Source: Bryobacterales bacterium (GTDB lineage: Bacteria > Acidobacteriota > Terriglobia > Bryobacterales > Bryobacteraceae). Taken from it: a stretch of DNA of 11,435 nt. Positions within the stretch are counted from its first letter, which is position 1. Each line of letters starts with the position of its first letter. The DNA is taken from contig JAUZEU010000724.1 of NCBI GenBank assembly GCA_030838885.1, positions 1 to 11,435 of the forward strand. The letters run 5' to 3'. The position numbers and the translations under genes were made by a program. Below the pieces are notes generated by a model, which was given only the letters and a program-made list of their open reading frames with translations, ran no database searches and had not been told where the DNA came from. Positions 1-6,140 of the stretch are shown here, piece by piece.

Positions 1-1100
1 GAGATACTCTTGATCACCAGCGGATCCGCAGGCGGTGTCGCCACCACCAGCCGCAGGTTCTTTTTGGCGCGCAGAATTTCCAGAGCGCGGGCGGAATACG
101 AAGGCGCAGCGACGGCCTCCGCAAACAGCTTGGCGACTTCGGCCGCTGTCTCCTCGTCCAATTCGCGATTGAATCCGATGACTCCGCCAAAGGCCGACAC
201 GGGATCGCATTCCAGTGCTTTGCGGTACGCGTCTGCCAGAGACGCCTGCTCGGAGCAGCCTGCCGGATTGGTGTGCTTGATAATGGCCGCCGCGGGGTTC
301 GCAAACTCGCAGACCAGTTGCCAGCAGGCATCCAGATCGACCAGGTTGTTGTATGACAATTCCTTGCCGTGTAACTGCTCCGCGCCCGCAATTCCGGGGG
401 CACCCGTTGCGTAGAGCGCGGCTTGCTGGTGGGGATTTTCTCCGTAACGAAGGCTCATGCGCCGAGGGGCGCGCAGGTCCAGAATCGCGGGCAGCACTTC
501 CTGAGTCGGAACGGGCTGGCCGAGGGTGATTTGCGCGAGTTTTGCGCTGATAGCGCGGTCGTAGTCGGCAGTGGTCCGAAAGGCTTCCTGCGCCAGGCGC
601 CATTTGGTTTCGCGCGACAGCAATCCGTTCTCCCGGAGTTCTACCAGCAGCGGCGCATAATCTGATGAGGAAGTAACGATTGCCACATCCTGCCAGTTCT
701 TGGCGGCCGAGCGGATCATGGTCGGGCCACCGATATCGATGTTCTCGATCAGCTGTTCAAGGGAGGCGTCTGTGCGCGCCGCGATCTTCTCAAAGGCATA
801 GAGGTTCACGACCACCATATCTATCGGCTCGATGCCGTGTTCGCTTAATGCAGCGGCATGTTCGGGGTTGTCACGGACCGCCAGAATGGCGCCGGTGATC
901 TTCGGGTGCATGGTCTTGACGCGCCCGTCCAGCATCTCCGGAAAGCCGGTGACCTCGCTCACGTCGCGGACCGTGATGCCGGCTTCGCGCAGCAGGCGGG
1001 CGGTGCCGCCGGTGGAAATCAAGTCCGCACCCAGGTCGGCCAGGCCGCGGGCAAACCCGGCCACACCGGTCTTGTCGGTGACGCTGATCAGAACTCTCAT
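1..1100 (-). CDS. purH: Bifunctional AICAR transformylase/IMP cyclohydrolase PurH (3' end cut by window)
   Basis: PurH catalyses the last two steps of de novo IMP synthesis in the cytoplasm: formyl transfer from 10-formyl-tetrahydrofolate to AICAR, then ring closure to IMP. The minus-strand frame begins MRVLISVTDKTG and is open to the left edge, giving 366 codons of a family that is usually about 510-530 residues. The N-terminal MGS-like cyclohydrolase domain spans roughly residues 1-195, including STGGTARLL, MLDGRVKTMHP and NIDIGGPTM. The transformylase domain follows with RYGENPHQ (218-225), the catalytic Lys-His pair in IIKHTNPAGCS (K275, H276) and DPVSAFGG. The ATG at 1100-1098 matches the usual family N-terminus, although no strong Shine-Dalgarno precedes it. 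The gene is divergent from thpR. The C-terminal ~150 residues lie outside the window. The family assignment is very secure. Confidence 0.97.
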   Translation of the reverse strand, partial: MRVLISVTDKTGVAGFARGLADLGADLISTGGTARLLREAGITVRDVSEVTGFPEMLDGRVKTMHPKITGAILAVRDNPEHAAALSEHGIEPIDMVVVNLYAFEKIAARTDASLEQLIENIDIGGPTMIRSAAKNWQDVAIVTSSSDYAPLLVELRENGLLSRETKWRLAQEAFRTTADYDRAISAKLAQITLGQPVPTQEVLPAILDLRAPRRMSLRYGENPHQQAALYATGAPGIAGAEQLHGKELSYNNLVDLDACWQLVCEFANPAAAIIKHTNPAGCSEQASLADAYRKALECDPVSAFGGVIGFNRELDEETAAEVAKLFAEAVAAPSYSARALEILRAKKNLRLVVATPPADPLVIKSI

Positions 1101-1158
1101 ATAGGGAACTTTCAGCGTATCAGGGCGTGTGCACGGGAGGCTAAAATACAGGGACGAT
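1101..1158. promoter_or_regulatory. Divergent purH/thpR intergenic region with candidate promoters
   Basis: These 58 bp separate the purH start from the thpR start and must hold, or overlap, both promoters. On the plus strand GGAACTTT at 1105-1112 resembles the -35 element of ECF sigma factors, but I see no convincing ECF -10 at the expected distance; CGTG at 1126-1129 is the nearest. TAAAAT at 1142-1147 could be a housekeeping -10 for thpR, without a good -35. On the minus strand TATTTT (1148-1143) with TAAACA (1171-1166) at 17-bp spacing could serve purH, each hexamer matching 4 of 6 consensus bases. All of these are pattern-based guesses; only the divergent arrangement is certain. Confidence 0.4.
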
Positions 1159-1701
1159 ATGCGGCTGTTTACAGGTCTCTCCATTGATCCAGAGGTGCTG
1201 GAAAAGCTGGCCCGTGTGCTGGAAAAGCTGCGTCCGTCGGCCAAACTGAAGTGGTCGCCGGTTGAGAATTTACATATCACCTCGAAATTCATCGGCGAGT
1301 GGCCTGACGCGAAGCCTGGTGAGTTGGAAGCCGCACTTGCCAGTGTTGAACCGACGGGCCCGATTCGGATTGGAATCTCCGGCTTTGGATTCTTCCCCAA
1401 CCCTCACCGGCCGCGTGTTTTCTTCGCGGGAGTTCAGGCCAGCCCTGAAGCGCATGAGCTGGCACGTAGAATTGATGAGACGCTGGCGACAATTGGTGTG
1501 AAAAAGGAAGATCGCCCTTACATGCCACACCTGACGCTGGCGCGCATAAAGAATGAAAATGTGCAGGGACTTCGCGAACAAATAGCCTCCATGACTGACT
1601 TCGATTTTGGATCATTTGAAGCTCTAGAGTTTCACCTTTACCTGAGCAGAGCCGGCGCCTATCAGATTTTGTCGAGCTATTCGGTTCTGCGGACCGCATG
1701 A
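1159..1701 (+). CDS. thpR: RNA 2',3'-cyclic phosphodiesterase ThpR (2H family, LigT-like)
   Basis: This 180-residue protein belongs to the 2H phosphoesterase superfamily (ThpR/LigT), which hydrolyses RNA 2',3'-cyclic phosphates and in vitro joins tRNA halves by 2'-5' linkage. Both signature HxT motifs are present: H39-I-T41 (NLHITSKF) and H124-L-T126 (MPHLTLAR), in the expected two-lobed arrangement, and the length matches the family (about 175-190). I prefer the ATG at 1159 (MRLFTGLSI, the usual family N-terminus), preceded by AGGGA at 1150-1154; a GTG at 1129 would add ten atypical residues. It is the first gene of the plus-strand block, and its TGA overlaps the plsY ATG (ATGA, 1698-1701). 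The physiological substrate in bacteria is not settled, so the family call is firmer than the role. Confidence 0.93.
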   Translation: MRLFTGLSIDPEVLEKLARVLEKLRPSAKLKWSPVENLHITSKFIGEWPDAKPGELEAALASVEPTGPIRIGISGFGFFPNPHRPRVFFAGVQASPEAHELARRIDETLATIGVKKEDRPYMPHLTLARIKNENVQGLREQIASMTDFDFGSFEALEFHLYLSRAGAYQILSSYSVLRTA

Positions 1702-2303
1702 TGGGGCCTCTGGCGGTTGTCATCGCGTACCTCATTGGCGGGATTCCATTCGGTTTGATCATCGTCAGGCTCATGACGGGAGAGGACGTTCGCGCGTCGG
1801 GCTCCGGCAATATCGGGGCCACGAATGTATTGCGAACGACAGGGCGGCTGGCAGGCGTGCTGACGCTCGTGCTGGACGCAGCCAAGGGTGCACTCGCGGT
1901 TTGGCTGGCCGACAGGCTTACCGGTGGCAGCATGCTTTGGATGAGCATGGCCGCGATGGCCGTGCTATTTGGTCATGCCTTCCCGATCTGGCTGAAGTTT
2001 AAGGGTGGCAAGGCGGTAGCGAGCTTCGTGGGTGCCTTCGCGTATCTCGCCCCGCTTCCGCTGCTCGCCGTGCTGATTTTGTTTGTTGTGCTGCTGGCGT
2101 GGACGCGCTATCTGTCTTTGGGAAGTGTCGTGGCAGCCGGCTTGTTTCCGGTTGCCTGCTGGATGATCCTGCATCCGGACTGGCCCCTGCTGGTGGCCGC
2201 CGCGGTGTCGGCGGTGCTGGTGATCTGGCGGCATCGCGACAACATCGACCGCATCCGGGCCGGCAATGAGCGCGTGTTTCAGTTCCGGCGAACGGTTAAG
2301 TGA
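1698..2303 (+). CDS. plsY: Glycerol-3-phosphate acyltransferase PlsY
   Basis: PlsY is an integral membrane enzyme that transfers an acyl group from acyl-phosphate to sn-glycerol-3-phosphate, making lysophosphatidic acid, the first step of phospholipid synthesis in most bacteria. The 201-residue product is strongly hydrophobic with several membrane segments (near residues 4-24, 52-70, 82-98, 113-135 and 141-176). The family motifs are all visible: SGSGNIGATNVLRTTGR (34-50), GHAFPIWLKFKGGKAVAS (92-109, second conserved loop) and the HRDNIDRIRAGNE motif (179-191). The start is ATG at 1698, with a second ATG directly after it at 1701; either could be used. It overlaps thpR and gpsA by 4 bp each. 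Placement directly before gpsA is functionally coherent, because GpsA supplies its substrate. Confidence 0.97.
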   Translation: MMGPLAVVIAYLIGGIPFGLIIVRLMTGEDVRASGSGNIGATNVLRTTGRLAGVLTLVLDAAKGALAVWLADRLTGGSMLWMSMAAMAVLFGHAFPIWLKFKGGKAVASFVGAFAYLAPLPLLAVLILFVVLLAWTRYLSLGSVVAAGLFPVACWMILHPDWPLLVAAAVSAVLVIWRHRDNIDRIRAGNERVFQFRRTVK

Positions 2304-3301
2304 GCGGAACGCTGGCAATTATCGGGGGTGGTAGTTGGGGGACGGCGCTCGCCTGCGTACTGGCGCCCCGCTTCGATCTGGTCCGGCTTTGGATGCACGA
2401 ATCGGAGATTGCGGAGCGTACAGAACGAACCCGTTCCAACGATATTTACCTGCCTGGCTTCGTTTTGCCGCCGAACGTAGCCGTGGGTAATTGCCTGGAG
2501 GCAGCCCTGGACGGCGCGGACTTCGTGCTGAGCGTGATGCCATCTCATGCAGTTAGGACGGTTTACGGCCAGATGATGCCTTGGCTCCGCCCGGAGATGC
2601 GTCTGGTCAGCGCCACCAAAGGGCTGGAAATGGGTTCGCTTTTGCGGATCTCCGAAGTGATCCGGGACGTTACAGGGGGGGCGTACGGGATCGCCGTGCT
2701 GACCGGACCCACGTTCGCTCGGGAGGTGGCGGCCGGGAATCCGACTGCGGTCGTGGCTGCGTCCGTCGACGCAGGTTTGGCCATGGCAGTTCAGAACCAG
2801 TTCTCCGGCCCGACGCTCCGTGTCTATGCGGGTGACGACCCGGTGGGAGTGGAGATTGGCGGCGCACTCAAGAACGTGATCGCGATAGGGGCAGGAATCT
2901 GCGACGGGCTCGCACTGGGCCACAACGCGGTGGCGGCGCTCATCACCCGGGGGCTGGTGGAGCTGACGCGTCTCGCAGTGGCGCTGGGAGGGAAGCCGGA
3001 CACACTTTCCGGGCTTGCCGGACTGGGCGACCTTGTGCTGACCTGTACCGGGGATCTGAGCCGGAACCGTCAGGTAGGTTTGAAGCTCGCAGCGGGTCTG
3101 CAACTGGGAGATATCGTGCAGTCCACCCGGATGGTGGCGGAGGGCGTAAAAACTACGTCCGTTGCGATGCAACTTGCGGAGCGCTGCGGGGTTGAATTAC
3201 CTATAGTGCAGGAGATGCATGCAGTGTTGAACCTGGGGCGGCCCCCGGGGGAAGCGATTAAGCGGCTCATGAGCCGGACACTGCGCAGCGAACGCGAGTG
3301 A
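2300..3301 (+). CDS. gpsA: NAD(P)-dependent glycerol-3-phosphate dehydrogenase GpsA
   Basis: GpsA reduces dihydroxyacetone phosphate to sn-glycerol-3-phosphate in the cytoplasm, feeding PlsY. The 333-residue protein has the N-terminal Rossmann motif IIGGGSWGTALA (residues 7-18), ATKGLE (105-110), LTGPTFAREV (134-143), the catalytic-lysine segment with K191 (KNVIAIGAGICDG) and the C-terminal GLAGLGDLVLTCTG-SRNR region (238-257). The length is typical. It starts at GTG (2300-2302), which overlaps the plsY TGA as GTGA; no internal ATG gives a complete Rossmann fold. It ends in a GTGA overlap with the sigma-factor gene. The plsY-gpsA neighbourhood is a known arrangement in many bacteria. Confidence 0.97.
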   Translation: MSGTLAIIGGGSWGTALACVLAPRFDLVRLWMHESEIAERTERTRSNDIYLPGFVLPPNVAVGNCLEAALDGADFVLSVMPSHAVRTVYGQMMPWLRPEMRLVSATKGLEMGSLLRISEVIRDVTGGAYGIAVLTGPTFAREVAAGNPTAVVAASVDAGLAMAVQNQFSGPTLRVYAGDDPVGVEIGGALKNVIAIGAGICDGLALGHNAVAALITRGLVELTRLAVALGGKPDTLSGLAGLGDLVLTCTGDLSRNRQVGLKLAAGLQLGDIVQSTRMVAEGVKTTSVAMQLAERCGVELPIVQEMHAVLNLGRPPGEAIKRLMSRTLRSERE

Positions 3302-3876
3302 TAAGCGCTGTTTCAGCCCCGGATCCGGACGTGTACCTGATGCTGCGGGTGCGTGACGGTGACGAGGACTGTTTCGGTGTTCTGCTCGATAAGCACCGGA
3401 ACTCCCTGGTTCACTTCCTTTACCGGATGGTCCAGGATCAGCCCGTCTCCGAAGAGCTGGCACAGGAAGTGTTTCTGCGGATTTACAGGTCGCGGGCGAG
3501 CTACGAGCCGACGGCCCGGTTTACGACCTGGATGTTCCGGATCGCAACCCATTTGGCCCTGAACTGGCTGCGGGATCAGAAGAATGCCCGGTCGGAAGAA
3601 CGTCTGGACGAGCAATGGGAAGTGGCGGACCGGAAGCCCTCCGTAGAGCAGCGGATGGTGTACCAGGCGAGGCTGCAGGAGATCCGGGACGCGATTGCGT
3701 CGTTGCCGGACAAGCAGCGGGCAGCGGTTTTGATGCACAAGTATCAGGAGATGGAGTATTCTCAGATCGCTTTGGTTTTGGAGTCGTCGGAATCGGCTGT
3801 AAAGAGCCTCTTATTCCGTGCTTACGAGACATTGCGGGCGAGGCTGGCGCATATGGTTACGGGAGGTACTCGATGA
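3298..3876 (+). CDS. ECF-type RNA polymerase sigma factor (sigma-70 family)
   Basis: This 192-residue protein has the two-domain plan of extracytoplasmic-function sigma factors. Sigma region 2 covers about residues 26-92, with the core-binding and -10 recognition stretch SEELAQEVFLRIYR (51-64) and FTTWMFRIATHLALNWLRD (75-93). A polar linker (94-120) follows. Region 4 lies at about 125-186, with SLPDKQRAAVLM (135-146), the helix-turn-helix YSQIALVLESSESAVKSLLFRA (154-175) and a basic end for -35 recognition. There is no large extra domain. The GTG at 3298 overlaps the gpsA TGA (GTGA); a later start would trim only a poorly conserved N-terminus. The next gene encodes a zinc-finger anti-sigma factor, so activity is probably held down post-translationally. 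No independent promoter is obvious upstream, so it is likely expressed from the thpR promoter. I cannot assign a numbered ECF subgroup by eye. Confidence 0.93.
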   Translation: MISAVSAPDPDVYLMLRVRDGDEDCFGVLLDKHRNSLVHFLYRMVQDQPVSEELAQEVFLRIYRSRASYEPTARFTTWMFRIATHLALNWLRDQKNARSEERLDEQWEVADRKPSVEQRMVYQARLQEIRDAIASLPDKQRAAVLMHKYQEMEYSQIALVLESSESAVKSLLFRAYETLRARLAHMVTGGTR

Positions 3877-4268
3877 ATTGTCCCTTGTTGTCTGAGCAGA
3901 CCTCGGACGTCTTGCTGGACTACTCGGCGGGGCGGCTGGATGCGGCGAGGGCCACGACCCTGCAGAAGCATGTGCTGGTCTGCGACGCTTGTTCGGCTTT
4001 CCTGGCGGGGCAGGCCGAGGTGTGGGCGGCGCTGGATACCTGGAAGGCCCCCCCGGTCAGCATCAGCTTCAACAGGCGGCTGTGGCAGAAACTGCGCTTC
4101 AGAATCTGGAAATCGGCAGTCCCCGTGGCCGCAGCGGCACTGATTATCATGATTGGCTTTGTATATGACCACAAAAGCCAAAAAAGCCAAATGGAGATCG
4201 ATCAGGTGGAGCGGACACTCGACGACATCCAGTTATTACGGCAGTTCGACGTGGCCCGGGCCTTATGA
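3873..4268 (+). CDS. Zinc-finger (ZAS/zf-HC2-type) single-pass membrane anti-sigma factor
   Basis: This 131-residue protein probably binds and inhibits the preceding ECF sigma factor. The N-terminal cytoplasmic domain has a putative zinc site: C3 plus the H-x3-C-x2-C motif at H33, C37 and C40 (KHVLVCDAC), which is the ZAS signature. One transmembrane segment follows at about residues 81-98 (AVPVAAAALIIMIGFVY), with basic residues on its cytoplasmic side (FRIWK). The exported tail is only ~33 residues, polar, and ends ERTLDDIQLLRQFDVARAL. The ATG at 3873 overlaps the sigma-factor stop (ATGA) and has a good GGGAGG ribosome binding site at 3861-3866. The tail overlaps the next gene by 4 bp. The short exported tail leaves little room for a sensor domain, so sensing may depend on a partner. 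Partner and signal are inferred from position and family. Confidence 0.88.
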   Translation: MNCPLLSEQTSDVLLDYSAGRLDAARATTLQKHVLVCDACSAFLAGQAEVWAALDTWKAPPVSISFNRRLWQKLRFRIWKSAVPVAAAALIIMIGFVYDHKSQKSQMEIDQVERTLDDIQLLRQFDVARAL

Positions 4269-4735
4269 ACGGTCGCCTTCTCTCACTCTCGCTTGCCTTC
4301 GCGATGACTCTTTCCGCTGCTACGCCGGAAAGGCCGGAAAAGAAGAGGCCCGTCGAGCGGCTCATGAATATGAGCCCGGAGGAGCGGCAGAAGGCGCTGC
4401 AGAACCTTCCGCCAGCGCGACGCGAGAGGCTCGAGCGGCGGCTGACCGAAATCCAGAAGCTTCCGACTGCCCAGCAGAACCGGATCATGACCCGGCAGCA
4501 GATGCTGAACAGCCTGCCTCCTGAGCGCCAGGTTCAGGTGCGACGCTCGGTCCGGCAATTCGTCAATATGCCGGAGGACCGCCGGGCGGTGATCAACGAG
4601 GAACTGAACTACATTGCACCGCTGCGTGACCAGGAACGCCAGGCCTATCTGAACAGCGACGAGTTTCGTAACAGGTACTCCGCCGGGGAACAGCAGATGC
4701 TGTCTCACCTGACGGAGATTACGCCCCAGCCCTAA
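4265..4735 (+). CDS. Secreted helical repeat protein, DUF3106-like
   Basis: The 156-residue product has a signal peptide (MNGRLLSLSLAFAMTLSAA, likely cut near residue 19), so it should act in the periplasm. The mature part is very polar, rich in Arg, Glu, Gln and Pro, and built of helical units that open with a Leu/Met-Pro step: MSP at 36, LPP at 48, LPT at 66, LPP at 84 and MPE at 102. The last four fall exactly 18 residues apart. This is the character of DUF3106 proteins, and it resembles, without clear homology, periplasmic sensors such as CpxP or CnrX. Its ATG overlaps the anti-sigma stop (ATGA), which suggests a partner that senses envelope state. It ends with TAA at 4733-4735, 3 bp from the stop of the convergent hydrolase gene. 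The function is unknown; the DUF3106 name is from pattern memory. Confidence 0.85.
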   Translation: MNGRLLSLSLAFAMTLSAATPERPEKKRPVERLMNMSPEERQKALQNLPPARRERLERRLTEIQKLPTAQQNRIMTRQQMLNSLPPERQVQVRRSVRQFVNMPEDRRAVINEELNYIAPLRDQERQAYLNSDEFRNRYSAGEQQMLSHLTEITPQP

Positions 4736-4738
4736 CGG

Positions 4739-5590
4739 CTATTTCAGTTCGGTCATCATGCCGGGCAGGCTCCATTGCATGTTGAGGCTTTTGGGCTGCC
4801 AGTTGTACTCAGCAATGAGGACTTGGCCCACTTCCTCCTGCGACTTCCCTCCCCTGATCAGGCCGGAAACCCGGGTGCGGAGTTTTTCCACGTTGTCGCG
4901 ATAGGTTTTGAGACCGGCTTTGTCGGTCACTTTGCCGTGACCGGGGATGACGGTGTCGAAGTCCAGCTTAAGGGCTTCGTCGAGGGTTTTGGTCCATTCG
5001 ACTACGCTGCCGCCACCGGGGTAGTCGATCAGCGGGGTGGCGCCGGCCATCAGGTCGCCGGTGTGGATCACTTTGAGATCCGGGAAGTAGATAACCGCAT
5101 CGCCGTTGGTGTGACCGCGACCCATGTAGCGGGCGCGGACTTCTTTGCCGCCCAGGAAGACGCTGAACTCGTGATCGAAGACCATGCGGGCCGGAGCGGT
5201 ATCGGTCGCGCCGGGCTGCTTATGTTCCACGATGTTGGCGCGGGCCATTGAGGTGGAAATGATTTCGGCGGTGGGCAGGAATTTCGCGTTGCCGCCGCTG
5301 TGGTCGCCGTGGTGGTGCGTGGTGAAGATGTATTTGATCGGCTGCGGGGTGACGGACTTCACCTGGGCCACGATGGCATCGTGATCCTGATCGAACTTGT
5401 CGTCGATCAGGATGACCCCTTCATTCGTTACGAGGACGCCGACGTTGCCGCCATCGCCTTCGATTTCATAGAGGTCTTCCTTCACCTTGCTGATGGTGAG
5501 TTTGGGCGCCTGCGTCTGGGTGTAAGCGAACCAGGCCAGACTCAGGAACATGCAGCCGGCGACGGCGCGGATTATGAAGGCTTTGCTCAT
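4739..5590 (-). CDS. Secreted metallo-beta-lactamase-fold zinc hydrolase
   Basis: This is a metallo-hydrolase with an export signal (MSKAFIIRAVAG followed by a hydrophobic core to about residue 23) and an MBL-fold body. From the start chosen here (283 residues) the metal ligands are visible in order: HxHxDH as H92, H94, D96, H97 (TTHHHGDHSGG), H160 (GRGHTNGD), D179 (HTGDLM) and H218 (PGHG). Cytoplasmic glyoxalase-II-type and periplasmic MBL hydrolases share this pattern, so the substrate (thioester, lactam, lactone or other) cannot be told. I chose ATG 5590 because AGGA lies at 5599-5596 with 5-nt spacing; an in-frame ATG at 5605, overlapping the dinB-like stop as TAATG, would add five residues and remains possible through translational coupling. 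It follows the DinB-fold gene and converges on the DUF3106-like gene with a 3-bp gap. Beta-lactam resistance should not be assumed. Confidence 0.9.
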   Translation of the reverse strand: MSKAFIIRAVAGCMFLSLAWFAYTQTQAPKLTISKVKEDLYEIEGDGGNVGVLVTNEGVILIDDKFDQDHDAIVAQVKSVTPQPIKYIFTTHHHGDHSGGNAKFLPTAEIISTSMARANIVEHKQPGATDTAPARMVFDHEFSVFLGGKEVRARYMGRGHTNGDAVIYFPDLKVIHTGDLMAGATPLIDYPGGGSVVEWTKTLDEALKLDFDTVIPGHGKVTDKAGLKTYRDNVEKLRTRVSGLIRGGKSQEEVGQVLIAEYNWQPKSLNMQWSLPGMMTELK

Positions 5591-5604
5591 TACATTCCTG
5601 CTCA

Positions 5605-6099
5605 TTACATCTTTTCGTCGGCCGAGGGGCCGTACATGCCAGGGACCGGGATATCCATCAGGCGCAGGTAGACGCTTAACTGACCACGATGATGGACCAG
5701 GTGACTGAACACCATACCTCGTATCACCTGCGATTTCGGACCGTTGAAAACCTTGTGGCCGGCGTAGATGAACGACCAGTCTTTGGCGAAGGTTTCATCG
5801 CTGGCGCCTTCAATCAAGGGGCGGGCCGCCGCAACATTCTTATCGAATGATTCCACAAGTTCGGCGGTGCTGGCTGCCAGGAAGGGCTGCTGGCCGGGCG
5901 TCATCTCCAGGCTGTCCTGCTCCATAGTCGGGATGACCCAGCCGGGCATTTCGGCGACGTGGCTGGCCAGGCGCCCGAGCGGCATCGATTTGTCGTGCGG
6001 TTTGAAGGAAAATTTGTCATCGGGAACGCTGGCAAGCATCCTTCGGGTGCTCGCCATTTCCTGGTCAAATTCTGGCAGTAACAGCTGGCTGATCGTCAT
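5605..6099 (-). CDS. DinB-fold protein (putative metal-dependent, YfiT/DinB superfamily)
   Basis: The 164-residue protein looks like a DinB/YfiT four-helix-bundle protein. A likely metal-binding His triad is H47 (LASHVAE) with H133 and H137 in SHLVHHRGQL, and the typical late LVHHRGQLSVYLR segment is present. Members include thiol-S-transferases and many proteins of unknown function; DinB was named for DNA damage induction, but that role should not be carried over here. The ATG at 6099 has a strong AAGGAG Shine-Dalgarno (6112-6107) at 7-nt spacing, which rules against a start at 6120 seven codons upstream. Its TAA shares one base with a possible ATG (5605) of the following MBL gene, so the two are almost certainly co-transcribed. 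The sequence suggests no enzyme activity with confidence. Confidence 0.88.
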   Translation of the reverse strand: MTISQLLLPEFDQEMASTRRMLASVPDDKFSFKPHDKSMPLGRLASHVAEMPGWVIPTMEQDSLEMTPGQQPFLAASTAELVESFDKNVAAARPLIEGASDETFAKDWSFIYAGHKVFNGPKSQVIRGMVFSHLVHHRGQLSVYLRLMDIPVPGMYGPSADEKM

Positions 6100-6140
6100 A
6101 GTTGGTCTCCTTCGATACAATAACCGTCATCACTTCAAGA
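6100..6140. promoter_or_regulatory. Short divergent region between the DinB-fold and acyltransferase genes
   Basis: Only 41 bp lie between the two start codons. The minus strand holds the AAGGAG ribosome binding site (6112-6107) that fixes the DinB-fold start. On the plus strand TACAAT at 6116-6121 is a reasonable -10 for the acyltransferase, with TCGTCA at 6093-6098 as a weak -35 at 17-bp spacing, overlapping the dinB-like start codon. No good minus-strand promoter is visible here, so it may lie within the acyltransferase coding start. The promoter calls are tentative; the ribosome binding site is solid. Confidence 0.4.

Noticed and set aside
2279..3172. A 297-codon open frame on the minus strand opposite gpsA
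   Set aside because: It is a shadow of gpsA; its product is rich in His, Arg, Pro and Cys and has no recognisable domain.
5534..5590. Possible lipoprotein signal (VAGC) in the MBL hydrolase
   Set aside because: The Cys comes only about 13 residues in, before the main hydrophobic stretch and after an Arg, so an ordinary Sec signal peptide is the better reading.
4739..5590. The MBL-fold gene as an antibiotic-resistance beta-lactamase
   Set aside because: HxHxDH and the later ligands are shared by the whole superfamily, and nothing in the sequence or neighbourhood points to beta-lactam hydrolysis.
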